Positions 1 to 8,133 of a stretch of 64,000 nt of DNA are shown here, piece by piece; within the stretch, counting starts at the first letter, position 1, and each line of letters opens with the position of its first letter. Origin of the DNA: Pedobacter sp. Hv1 (GTDB lineage Bacteria > Bacteroidota > Bacteroidia > Sphingobacteriales > Sphingobacteriaceae); the NCBI RefSeq assembly GCF_001412215.1, contig NZ_LLWP01000002.1, forward strand, positions 310,001 to 374,000. Reading direction: 5' to 3'. Both the position numbers and the translations under genes were made by a program. The notes under the pieces are model-generated. The model was not told where the DNA came from and searched no databases. It saw only the letters and a program-made list of their open reading frames with translations.

Positions 1-83
1 TGATGATGAAAATGTTAGCCTCAGGTCCGTTACAAAAACTGGCCGACCACCAAACACAAAAATTAAAAGAAGTATTAAGTTAA
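1..83 (+). CDS. C-terminal end of an unidentified protein (partial)
   Basis: The window opens inside a coding frame that runs to a TAA stop, leaving about 27 codons. The tail is basic and looks helical, ending in KLKEVLS. A strong terminator follows 20 bases later, which supports this being the true end of a gene. The family cannot be told from so short a tail. Confidence 0.55.
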   Translation, partial: MMKMLASGPLQKLADHQTQKLKEVLS

Positions 84-413
84 TATTTCATAGCCATAGC
101 TTCAAAGCCAATTGCGATAACGTAATTGGCTTTTTTTATTTAGGCGCAAGTTGCTTTGGGCTGTTTTTTTTATCAAATTTTTGTTAGTCGGAGATTAAAC
201 GGATAAATATATCTAATACAACATTTTAATATGGGAATCCGTAATTTTCTATAACGTACATATCCTAGTTTTAAAAAAATTAATTCCATTAGAGGTTAAA
301 CAATAGGAAAGAATGTTCACAATTTTTACATTTTAGGTTTTGTAGTAAATCATAGATACATTTATGCATTTCATAATTTAAATTAACATGTTATCTCAGA
401 ATTAAAAAAAGCT
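84..413. other. Intergenic spacer before the SIR2-like gene
   Basis: Apart from the terminator near its start, this 330-base spacer is very AT-rich. I see no credible gene, RNA or repeat in it. It probably contains the promoter of the SIR2/AbiH pair, but no exact TTTG/TAnnTTTG pair could be placed. Confidence 0.5.
104..137 (+). terminator. Rho-independent terminator
   Basis: A perfect 10-bp stem, AAAGCCAATT paired with AATTGGCTTT around a 10-base loop, runs into a T-tract. It closes the partial gene at the left edge and insulates the defence-like genes downstream. Confidence 0.85.
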
Positions 414-1514
414 ATGAATAAAACAGTGTACATTTTAGGTGCTGGCTTTTCAATGAGTGCCGGAGCTCCTTCGCAAGAGAAATTAATTCAAAAAATGTTC
501 GAGCTTCATAAGAAAGACAAATATATTTTTAATCCGTCAGCAATTAGGAAATTTAGACTATTCCTAAGTTCAACAATGCATATTCCAAAAAGACAGCATT
601 ATGAAATCCCTCTTGAAGACATTTTTACACCTCTGGATAAATGCATTCAAGACAACTTAAGTTATCGTAACTTAAATCTAGATCAAGTAAAAGAAATACG
701 AGGAATAGTATATTATTTGATTGGTAAAACATTACAGTATATTTTACAAATAAGCAATAAAGATTATATTAATAATTTTGCAAAACACCTAGTAGAAAAC
801 TGCAAACAACGTAAAGACAATAAATATCGAAATTGGGATAACGTAAGTGTTTTAACATCAAATTGGGATATATTACTAGATACATCTGTGCAACAAATCA
901 TTGATAATAATAGAGACTTAGCGGTTGTGGATTATTGTTGTCATATAAGTTCTTACAAAGAAGATGATGAAAGAGTCAAGCCAGGATTGGAAATATTAGG
1001 AAAGGGTGGTTATAACGTTAAAATTTTAAAACTACATGGCTCATTAAATTGGCTTCAATGTCCAAGATGCCAAAGAGTATATGTTGATTTGGATGATAAA
1101 ATTGCTATTAATCAGTATATCGCACCTATAAATTGTAGACATTGTAATAATAATTTTGGTGTTGAAAAATCTCATGAATTAAATTCTAATATGATCATGC
1201 CAACCTATTTAAAAAATTTATCAAATCCGCAATATAAATTAATATGGCAAAATGCAGGCATTGAATTGTCCGAAGCAAAAAAAATCGTTTTTATTGGCTA
1301 TTCATTACCCCAAGCCGACTATGAAATGAGACAATTATTATCTCGTATGATTAGGCCAAATGCAGAGATTGAAGTTGTTGGTTATTCTGATAATTCAGCT
1401 GTAGACATAGAATTTCAGAACTTATCAAATAGATATAAAAATTTTTTCGGAAAAAGATTAAAACTTCCAATCTATTACAAAGGGGCAAAACAATATATAG
1501 ATGATCATTTCTAA
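414..1514 (+). CDS. SIR2-like protein with inserted zinc ribbon
   Basis: This 366-residue protein has the hallmarks of the SIR2-like NAD-binding fold: GAGFS at residues 9-13, TSNWD at 148-152, LHGSLNW at 207-213 and GYSLPQAD at 295-302. Four cysteines (216, 219, 241, 244) form two CxxC knuckles between the third and fourth blocks, a probable zinc ribbon. Proteins of this class in bacterial defence systems (Thoeris ThsA, DSR, SIR2-HerA) hydrolyse NAD during phage infection. NADase activity here is an inference. There is no signal peptide or membrane segment, so it should be cytosolic. The AbiH gene starts six bases after its stop, so the two are almost certainly co-transcribed. Coding sequence is much more AT-rich than the housekeeping genes, suggesting transfer. 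Confidence 0.85.
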   Translation: MNKTVYILGAGFSMSAGAPSQEKLIQKMFELHKKDKYIFNPSAIRKFRLFLSSTMHIPKRQHYEIPLEDIFTPLDKCIQDNLSYRNLNLDQVKEIRGIVYYLIGKTLQYILQISNKDYINNFAKHLVENCKQRKDNKYRNWDNVSVLTSNWDILLDTSVQQIIDNNRDLAVVDYCCHISSYKEDDERVKPGLEILGKGGYNVKILKLHGSLNWLQCPRCQRVYVDLDDKIAINQYIAPINCRHCNNNFGVEKSHELNSNMIMPTYLKNLSNPQYKLIWQNAGIELSEAKKIVFIGYSLPQADYEMRQLLSRMIRPNAEIEVVGYSDNSAVDIEFQNLSNRYKNFFGKRLKLPIYYKGAKQYIDDHF

Positions 1515-1520
1515 GAAGGT

Positions 1521-2684
1521 ATGAACAGATTAATTTTAATTGGGAATGGTTTTGATTTAGCTCATGGAATGAAAACAAGTTATAATGATTTTATTCTGTG
1601 GTATCTAACAAACTGCTTTTCTAAATCAGGTGATGGCTATGAAGATGATTTACTAATAATACAGGCTAATAGTTATGTGTATGTTCACCAAGAACTTGCT
1701 GGAAAAACAATACCTGAATATATAAAAGAGCATTATGAAAATGGTACGCTAAATTCTTTAATGCAAATAAAACATGATTATGTTTCTGATTTTATAACAT
1801 CTAGCGACCACTATAGATCGAGGCAGCCAGAGTGGACATCAGCATTTAAAGTACAAATCAAATCTGAACTTCTAACTCAGATGATTAACAATTGCGCCAT
1901 AGATAAGTGGGTTGACATAGAAAATTTATTTTATAGTTCATTGAAAAAAGCATTGACGGTAGAGAATCAAAATAAAGACCGAGATGTAAAAGATTTAAAC
2001 AAATCAATTGCCTTTATTATAGAAGAACTTCGAGTATACTTAGCGAATCTAGGGCATTGTAAAGAAAGAATCGATGAATACAGAATATTAATGAAAGAAG
2101 CAATCAGACCATCTGAAATTGTTGAGCGTCCTCCTCTCACTCCTGATGATCTCCTTGGAACTGTACCCAATAATACTCTAATATTAAATTTCAACTATAC
2201 AGATACTGTTGAACAATATCTATCCGATGATAGCAATGTTAAAGTAAACTACATTCATGGAAAGTTGAATGAAAATGAGAATCCAATGATTTTTGGCTTC
2301 GGAGATGAATTAGATGCAGAATATAGTAAATTCGAGTTGGATAGGACAAAAGAATTGTTCAAATACATAAAATCATTTTGGTATTTCAAAACTTCAAATT
2401 ACCACGATTTATTAAGGTTTATTCAAGGTGAAACATTCCAAGTGTATATTTTAGGACATTCATGTGGTCTTTCAGATAGAACAATGTTAAATATGATTTT
2501 TGAACATGAAAATTGTGTTTCAATTAAAATATATTATTACGAAAACCCACAAGAAATATCTAAAAATAATTATACTGAATTAACCGAAGAGATTTCGAGA
2601 CACTTTAAAGATAAACGTCAAATGCGGTTAAAAATAGTTCCTTTTGACAAGTCTTCTTGCATGCCTCAAATATCTCCTTTTTAA
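1521..2684 (+). CDS. AbiH family abortive-infection protein
   Basis: The N-terminus (LIGNGFDLAHG, residues 6-16, then KTSYNDF) is the diagnostic start of the AbiH family, first described as a lactococcal phage abortive-infection factor. Later blocks are WVDIE at 130-134, NFNYTD at 223-228, IHGKL at 245-249 and LGHSCGLSD at 311-319. These correspond in order to the four SIR2 blocks of the upstream gene, so both probably share an NAD-binding Rossmann-type fold. The length of 387 residues fits the family. The protein is soluble, with no signal peptide. A GAAGG stretch lies just before the start codon. Its biochemical activity is not known to me; a phage-defence role is inferred from family and neighbours. 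Confidence 0.88.
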   Translation: MNRLILIGNGFDLAHGMKTSYNDFILWYLTNCFSKSGDGYEDDLLIIQANSYVYVHQELAGKTIPEYIKEHYENGTLNSLMQIKHDYVSDFITSSDHYRSRQPEWTSAFKVQIKSELLTQMINNCAIDKWVDIENLFYSSLKKALTVENQNKDRDVKDLNKSIAFIIEELRVYLANLGHCKERIDEYRILMKEAIRPSEIVERPPLTPDDLLGTVPNNTLILNFNYTDTVEQYLSDDSNVKVNYIHGKLNENENPMIFGFGDELDAEYSKFELDRTKELFKYIKSFWYFKTSNYHDLLRFIQGETFQVYILGHSCGLSDRTMLNMIFEHENCVSIKIYYYENPQEISKNNYTELTEEISRHFKDKRQMRLKIVPFDKSSCMPQISPF

Positions 2685-2703
2685 AATCTATTTTAGATTT
2701 TTT
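2683..2703 (+). terminator. Weak AT-rich hairpin after AbiH
   Basis: AAAATCTA and TAGATTTT pair perfectly around TTT, overlapping the AbiH stop codon, with only a short T-tail. It may attenuate rather than stop transcription into the channel gene 30 bases downstream. Confidence 0.35.
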
Positions 2704-2733
2704 GTCATCTTTTAAAACAACAAATATTTAAGA

Positions 2734-3483
2734 ATGAGAATAAAGCCCACATTTAGAAAATTAATATTTTCCAATCAACTTAATGAAGATTTAGGCCACG
2801 ATGTACTTCATCACCAATGGCAAAATGTAAAAGATATATGGAACAACAATCTAAATCCCTCATCAAATGCAATAGGTATTGAGCGTGTATTAAAATTAAT
2901 ATTAATCCTATCTCAATTCATATTTCCCGGAATTTATATAAGAGCCTTGTTTGGAAGTAAAGGAAAATTATATAAACATATCGGAGTAGAAATTCATGTG
3001 TTTTTAAAACTTATTATTTCAATCCTTATATTATCATTGGGAGGGTATATCACATCGGAGGGTAGTTTTAGCTTTTTTAAGTTTTGGGCATTTTATATGA
3101 TCTTTGAAACAGTGTTTTACACAGGAAATTTACTATTTAGTGAAGATGTATTTGCAAAACCTCATTCTCATAAACGAAATCTTATTTTAATTATAGTCGA
3201 CTATATCACTTTAAATTTAGATTTCGCAATTATATTTTTAATGTGTAACTCCTTAAAAACTACAATAGAAGTTAATGGAGAATCCGTTATTAAAATAATC
3301 GATAATGCTAGGGATGCTATCTATTTTAGCTTTATCAGCTCTCTCACTATTGGCTATGGAGACATAACTCCTACAGAATCAGGAAGAAATTTATTAATTT
3401 TCCACAGCTTGGTTATATTATTATTTGGTGTACTTTTTATTAACTTTTATTTATCAAGAATAAATAACTCAGCTCCAAATTAG
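2734..3483 (+). CDS. Potassium-channel-like membrane protein (Ion_trans_2 pore)
   Basis: This 249-residue inner-membrane protein carries a textbook potassium selectivity filter, TIGYGD at residues 205-210, between a pore helix (about 193-204) and a final transmembrane helix (about 218-240). Four more hydrophobic segments precede it (about 53-73, 88-107, 113-133, 149-172), giving five membrane helices rather than the usual two or six. About 50 soluble residues come first and only about nine follow the last helix, so there is no RCK or cyclic-nucleotide-binding domain at the C-terminus. It lies 49 bases after AbiH on the same strand. The location suggests an effector that depolarises the membrane during infection, but that is inference; an ordinary ion channel is possible. 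Confidence 0.8.
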   Translation: MRIKPTFRKLIFSNQLNEDLGHDVLHHQWQNVKDIWNNNLNPSSNAIGIERVLKLILILSQFIFPGIYIRALFGSKGKLYKHIGVEIHVFLKLIISILILSLGGYITSEGSFSFFKFWAFYMIFETVFYTGNLLFSEDVFAKPHSHKRNLILIIVDYITLNLDFAIIFLMCNSLKTTIEVNGESVIKIIDNARDAIYFSFISSLTIGYGDITPTESGRNLLIFHSLVILLFGVLFINFYLSRINNSAPN

Positions 3484-3729
3484 ATTAGAATACGGGTTAC
3501 CGTAATTTATCCGATTTAAATATTTTTACCTTTAAAAATCAAGAATGAGCTACTTTAATATGTTCAAACTTTTCGCATTATAGCTATTATTCAAAAAGAG
3601 TGCTAGCTTTAGAATAATAACTACAATAAATTAACTCGATCTCAATTATGCTTAACCTTGATTCTAATTTACTAGGTATTATTTATAGAATATCAGTTTG
3701 TGTAATTTTATTTTTTTAATAATTATAGG

Positions 3730-4761
3730 ATGGTTACAGATGATGAACTTGAAAGTATTGGAGTATTTCCATATGAAACTTATTCAAATTCTTTAGATCT
3801 TAAAGATATTCTTATTGGTAATGGATTTTCAATAAATTTATGTAATAGATTAAGGTACAATTCTCTATGTGATCTTTTTAGCAATAGTGCTTCTGCTGAA
3901 ATTCTTGCTATGTTTAAAGAATTTAACACAACAAACTTTGAGGTCTTACTTGAAGGTTTATCTAATGCTCAAATAGTAAATAAAGTGTTAAATAATCAGC
4001 AACCAGTACTATCTAAGTTAAAAGAAGAATTGAAGAATGGTTTAATTTCTACAATTCAAGCAACACATCCTCGCGCCTCAGAAATTAATGACCATCTTTT
4101 GAGATCTTTGGCATTTGAACTTTCAGAGTTTGATGATATTTATACAACTAATTACGATGTTTTTCTATATAAAATTATTTTAGCAAATAATTCGCTAGTT
4201 GAACGTAGCCTAGAAGATTTTGAAGAATTTGCTGATGGATTTTATGAAGATCATTCGACTGGCAAACTTGCATTTGACGATTTCGATTACAAGCCAAGAA
4301 ATCTAATATACCTTCACGGCGCTTTATTCTTTTTTGATCCAAATGGTGTGACGGTTAAACTAACACGTTTAGACGATGGTGTAGAGTATATAAAATTAAT
4401 CAAGCAATATTTAGACAATGACGAATTTCCAGTATATGTAGCGGAAGGTAACTCTGATAGTAAGTTAGAAGCAATTAATAATAATTATTATTTAAGAATG
4501 GCATATTCTAGATTTAAAAATCGTGATGGGAACTTAGCCACATATGGGTTTTCTTTTTCAAAGTCAGATAAACATATCATTGGCGCAATAAACATGTCTA
4601 CAACAAAGAACATTATTGCATCTATTTATCCAAAGTCAACTTTAATTGAAACTCAGAAAGAAATGTCAAGAATCAGCAATTTATTTCCAAACATCGCAGT
4701 TTCATTTTTTAATTATGCTTCTCTCTTCAATTTTAAAGATCCGGTTAAGTATTATATTTAG
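3730..4761 (+). CDS. DUF4917 family protein (SIR2-like fold)
   Basis: The 343-residue protein matches the DUF4917 pattern: GNGFS at 30-34 followed by RYNSL, FEVLLEGL near 70, TTNYD at 139-143, LHGAL at 195-199, a VYVAEGNSDSKLEAI segment near 235-249, and YGFSFSKSD at 272-280. The GNGFS, TNYD, LHGAL and GFS-D blocks match those of the SIR2-like and AbiH proteins upstream, pointing to a third member of the same fold class. It follows the channel gene by about 246 bases, so it may have its own promoter. ATAGG touches the start codon. Function is unknown; company suggests defence. Base composition is as AT-rich as its neighbours. Confidence 0.75.
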   Translation: MVTDDELESIGVFPYETYSNSLDLKDILIGNGFSINLCNRLRYNSLCDLFSNSASAEILAMFKEFNTTNFEVLLEGLSNAQIVNKVLNNQQPVLSKLKEELKNGLISTIQATHPRASEINDHLLRSLAFELSEFDDIYTTNYDVFLYKIILANNSLVERSLEDFEEFADGFYEDHSTGKLAFDDFDYKPRNLIYLHGALFFFDPNGVTVKLTRLDDGVEYIKLIKQYLDNDEFPVYVAEGNSDSKLEAINNNYYLRMAYSRFKNRDGNLATYGFSFSKSDKHIIGAINMSTTKNIIASIYPKSTLIETQKEMSRISNLFPNIAVSFFNYASLFNFKDPVKYYI

Positions 4762-4766
4762 ATTAG

Positions 4767-4863
4767 TAACGTGTACATAAAGTGAGCTAAAAATTCAACC
4801 CCAACCTGTTATATTGCATAATAATTTAACCTAACCGCCAACTTCGCAAGATTCTTGAGCATT
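4767..4863 (+). repeat. attC-like imperfect inverted repeat A (degenerate)
   Basis: This begins with TAACG just after the DUF4917 stop and ends in a block reading CGCCAACTTCGCAAG and then TTGAGCATTGTACA. The right half is clearly related to the right halves of the two repeats downstream (about 5457-5490 and 6131-6166); the left arm is weak. It looks like a decayed cassette recombination site. Confidence 0.4.
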
Positions 4864-4954
4864 GTACATCCTGCTAAACGCTATAAGCCATTGCAAAATA
4901 GATATCACTAACAAGACCATAATTAACTAATGAAAATTTAAGAACCAGATTATT

Positions 4955-5404
4955 ATGATTATGAAGATTAAAATGTCTAAACAGAATGGTGATAAGAGAA
5001 TCAATTTATACAGCTTGTTTTTAGGTGTAACCCTGATCGCGCTCTTAGGTACATTATGCTTTACTACTACATTTTTCATGTGGTTTATTGAGGGTACTGA
5101 AATGCTCCTTTTAGTATTATGGATAGGAATCCCTTTAACATCGATATTGTGGTTTTTTATCAAAAGAAGTTATTATAAAATAAACTTTAATGATCAAGAT
5201 ATAAGTTTATATAGTTTTTTTCCTTTCGCTAGTCGGAAAATCCGATATTCAGATATAATAAACATCACAATTATTAACAAGTCTAGTAAAAGACGAATAG
5301 AGACTATTGATGAGTTTTTTGAAATTGATAAAGCGGATGTAGCGAGTTTAGAATTTATATGCAATCAGAAATTGTTAAATTTAACTGTACATAATGTCAG
5401 CTAA
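4955..5404 (+). CDS. Small two-helix membrane protein, PH-like C-terminal part
   Basis: This 149-residue protein has two hydrophobic segments (about 22-46 and 49-69) followed by a soluble region with alternating beta-strand character (YKINFNDQDISLYSFF, then KIRYSDIINITI). That resembles the small bacterial PH-like domains of membrane proteins, but I cannot name the family. The start is uncertain: in-frame methionines at residues 1, 3 and 7 are all possible. The TAA stop is itself the first three bases of the downstream inverted repeat, as is common for genes in integron cassettes. Function unknown. Confidence 0.6.
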   Translation: MIMKIKMSKQNGDKRINLYSLFLGVTLIALLGTLCFTTTFFMWFIEGTEMLLLVLWIGIPLTSILWFFIKRSYYKINFNDQDISLYSFFPFASRKIRYSDIINITIINKSSKRRIETIDEFFEIDKADVASLEFICNQKLLNLTVHNVS

Positions 5405-5500
5405 CGGTGGTTTAGCAAAATTGGCAAAAAAATTTCTTCTCCCTTAATGTTTATAGTAATTTTAACCTAAACACCCCATTCGACAAGCCACGGCACGTTA
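5402..5500 (+). repeat. attC-like imperfect inverted repeat B
   Basis: The outer arms are TAACG (containing the upstream stop codon) and CGTTA. Inside them GTGGTTTAGC faces GACAAGCCAC. The 99-base size, the TAAC/GTTA ends and the gene stop inside the left box resemble integron attC sites. The right core (5457-5490) matches repeats A and C. Confidence 0.5.
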
Positions 5501-5530
5501 TCAGACATTGCCAAACACGACATAAATAAC

Positions 5531-6079
5531 ATGAAGCAAAAAACAGACTACATATTTTTTGGATTAACAGGATTACTCATTGCAAGTACATTAATTCTAT
5601 CACAGTTATATGGTCATGTGCTTACCATTAACAACTATCTAGCCTTTGTGGCGTGGCCAATAGCTTTGTTTTTAAGGATGAAAACATATCAGGGCAAGCG
5701 TTATCCTCTGGGGATTATTTTACTGCTTGCACTATTCAATATCATCAATTTTGAGATTGGTGGATTTTCAATGAAATTTGGAATAAATTCTTCGATCCCA
5801 ATTGAAACACCTGGAATAAACCCTATCATTCTATTGATCGTTGTTGCATATTATATCATTAATAAGGAACGAATAAATCATATTATAAGTAACTTTTTTA
5901 AAGGAACGGAAGAAGAAAGAAGCAAAGAATTTCAGAAAACAGTAGACTTTTACCTTCATAAGTTTAATGCTTGTGAAGAAGAAGAACTGAAAGGAATTTT
6001 AAAAAATTTTAATGACTATCCAGACGAAGCTAAAATAGCATTGAGGCAAATACAAGCTAATCAAAGTAGTATCTTATAG
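5531..6079 (+). CDS. Four-helix membrane protein of unknown function
   Basis: The 182-residue product has hydrophobic segments at about 9-28, 33-48, 59-77 and 97-111. A charged soluble tail then begins KERINHIISNFFKGTEEERSKEF and contains the acidic run CEEEELKG. No catalytic motif is visible and I do not recognise the family. The gene is flanked by repeats B and C, so it fits the pattern of a single-gene cassette. The start codon lies 31 bases after the end of repeat B. Confidence 0.6.
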   Translation: MKQKTDYIFFGLTGLLIASTLILSQLYGHVLTINNYLAFVAWPIALFLRMKTYQGKRYPLGIILLLALFNIINFEIGGFSMKFGINSSIPIETPGINPIILLIVVAYYIINKERINHIISNFFKGTEEERSKEFQKTVDFYLHKFNACEEEELKGILKNFNDYPDEAKIALRQIQANQSSIL

Positions 6080-6169
6080 CAGTGGCTCTGCAAAATTGAC
6101 AGCAATTCAACTTCAACCCATTATATTGCATAATAATTTAATGTAACTACCAACTTCGCCAAACCTCTG
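6080..6169 (+). repeat. attC-like imperfect inverted repeat C
   Basis: Left arm CAGTGGCTCTGCAAAATTG (6080-6098) and right arm CAACTTCGCCAAACCTCTG (6151-6169) are complementary at 13 of 19 positions, with further G-T pairs. The left arm begins at the stop of the upstream gene. The interior is nearly identical to repeat A. Confidence 0.5.
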
Positions 6170-6188
6170 GGTATTAGGCCATATTTTG

Positions 6189-6857
6189 ATGATCATACCG
6201 TTCCAGATGAACCAAATAGAATTTATTCCACTGATAGAACCAGCTACAAAAAAAGATAAGAAAAGTGAAATCATTCCAAGCGCAACTCATTTGCGCAATA
6301 CAATAGAATGGGACATATTTCAAAAGAAAGAAATTGAAAAGAATTATCTAAATTTTCCTGAACCGATTTTAAATGGGACTTCTCTCTATAGACTTTTTGA
6401 CATTTCTCTTGAAGACATAGAAAGAGTTATCAATCTTCATATTGGAGACACTAACATAAATAAGTCGATTTCACTTTTTGGTGGCTATGCAATTTCCAAA
6501 AATGGAACTATTGAACTTTTCCCTCAATGTTGTGGGCTTTTAGAAGAAATCCAACTCTGGAAAAATATACTTAAAGACGACTTTCAAGAATTTTATCTAG
6601 CTGAAGGACATCCTTCACCATTCATAACAAAAAGGGGAAATGAAATCGTTATCTATTGTAAAGACGATTCTGAGCCATTTTATCCAACTACAATTCAAGA
6701 AGAGATTAGACTTGACTACAAAGAAACGAAAACAGCACTTATAAAACTCATTAGTGAATTGACAGCATTTTCAGAAAAACTCAACTCTTTATCAGCCAAA
6801 TTTAGAACTGAAAATTTATCAAACATTATGATCTGGGGAAACAATGAAGGTGAATAG
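6189..6857 (+). CDS. Hypothetical cytosolic protein in cassette-like context
   Basis: About 222 residues with no signal peptide or membrane segment. A TTG lies directly before the ATG used here, and another ATG follows six codons later; the choice is uncertain. A notable stretch is SLFGGYAISKNGTIELFPQCCG (two adjacent cysteines), followed by EFYLAEGHPSP, which looks like a mixed alpha/beta domain similar in style to SMI1-like or toxin-immunity proteins, but no family could be assigned. It is the third single gene after an attC-like repeat. The coding strand is AT-rich like the rest of the left island. Confidence 0.55.
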   Translation: MIIPFQMNQIEFIPLIEPATKKDKKSEIIPSATHLRNTIEWDIFQKKEIEKNYLNFPEPILNGTSLYRLFDISLEDIERVINLHIGDTNINKSISLFGGYAISKNGTIELFPQCCGLLEEIQLWKNILKDDFQEFYLAEGHPSPFITKRGNEIVIYCKDDSEPFYPTTIQEEIRLDYKETKTALIKLISELTAFSEKLNSLSAKFRTENLSNIMIWGNNEGE

Positions 6858-6912
6858 AGAAATACATCGCCTAAAAGTAGTTTGTGTAAGATGCGCTAAA
6901 TTATTAACTCAA

Positions 6913-8133
6913 CTACTTAGTAACAAGCTGCTTCAATTTCATTCTTTTCATCAAGAAATAAAAACCTAGGGCTGTTACCAACATCAACAAACCTGTACCA
7001 GTCCATAACACATTAAAGCCGTAATTTGCGGCAATTTTGGTTCCAAATAAAGGGGCAAAAATAAGTCCTGCAGATAATGACAAAGAGTTGAGGCCCATAT
7101 AAACACCCCTATTTTTTACATTAGAACGTTGTAAGGTTACCGTAGCCATAAAAGGCATGGCCAACATCTCCGATACACAGAGTACAAACATCGAGGCAAA
7201 TAACAACCACACCGCATGTGTAAGCAACAAAGAAGAAAAAGCCAATCCACAACAGATTACCCCAAAAATAATGGCATTGGCTGCAGTTGTTCTGCGTTCG
7301 GCAATGTGCACAATCAGCATTTCTAAACTAAACACCACTACCCCACTATAGGCCAAAATAATACCGATATTCTTTTCCGTAAGCTGATACACTTCTCGAT
7401 AATAAAGAGGTAGCGTACTTAACAATTGGAAAAAACATACGGCAAAGAAAATACTTAACAAGGTAAATATTAAAAAAGGTACATCTTTATAAGGCGATCG
7501 GTACGGAATTTCTTCTAAAACAGCTTTCTCCTGCCCTACACTATTTCCCTTTTTCTTTCGGAAGTAGAAGAAAAAAATCAAAGCCGCCAACAATGCAGCA
7601 AAAGCATTTCCGTAAAAAAGTAGATCGTAAGAAATTGCTGCCAAAAAGCCACCCAAGGCAGGCCCAATAGAAAAACCTAGGTTCAATGCCATTCTATTCA
7701 ATGTAAAGCTCCTTACCACATTTTCTGGTTTCGAATAATAAGCCAAGGATACCGAGTTTGCTGGTCTCAAAATATCACTTACAATGCTCAACGCCAAAAT
7801 TCCTGCAGCCAATGACGGCATGGTTTTGAGTTCGGGCAACAGCATAAATAAAGGCACAACACCAGTTAAACTAAAAAGTTGCACCTTAAAATGACCAAAT
7901 TTATCTGTTAACCAGCCACCTAATGAAGAACCGATAACCGAGCCAATGCCAAAACAACTCAATAAGATCCCTGCATTTTCTAAAGAAAAACCCAAATGTT
8001 TAACCATGTAAACACCTAGAAATGGCACTACCATAGCACCACTCCTGTTTACCAGCATTACCAAGGCCAACATCCAAGCTGGGGTAGATAAACCCCTGTA
8101 AGAATCAAGATATAGTTTAAAAAAGTCTCTCAT
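6913..8133 (-). CDS. MFS transporter, drug-efflux type
   Basis: This 406-residue integral membrane protein has about twelve hydrophobic helices and the MFS motif A between helices 2 and 3 (GGWLTDKFGHFKVQ, about residues 72-85). The family pattern, with charged residues in early helices and a basic cytosolic loop in the middle (RKKKGN near 192), suggests a proton-coupled exporter of the MdtH/YfkF kind. The substrate cannot be inferred. It marks the return to typical base composition after the AT-rich island and stands alone, transcribed toward it. Confidence 0.8.
   Translation of the reverse strand: MRDFFKLYLDSYRGLSTPAWMLALVMLVNRSGAMVVPFLGVYMVKHLGFSLENAGILLSCFGIGSVIGSSLGGWLTDKFGHFKVQLFSLTGVVPLFMLLPELKTMPSLAAGILALSIVSDILRPANSVSLAYYSKPENVVRSFTLNRMALNLGFSIGPALGGFLAAISYDLLFYGNAFAALLAALIFFFYFRKKKGNSVGQEKAVLEEIPYRSPYKDVPFLIFTLLSIFFAVCFFQLLSTLPLYYREVYQLTEKNIGIILAYSGVVVFSLEMLIVHIAERRTTAANAIIFGVICCGLAFSSLLLTHAVWLLFASMFVLCVSEMLAMPFMATVTLQRSNVKNRGVYMGLNSLSLSAGLIFAPLFGTKIAANYGFNVLWTGTGLLMLVTALGFYFLMKRMKLKQLVTK

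Noticed and set aside
2683..2703. True terminator between AbiH and the channel gene
   Set aside because: The stem is all A/T except one G-C pair and the T-tail is two to four bases, so operon read-through is likely. It is listed only as a weak hairpin.
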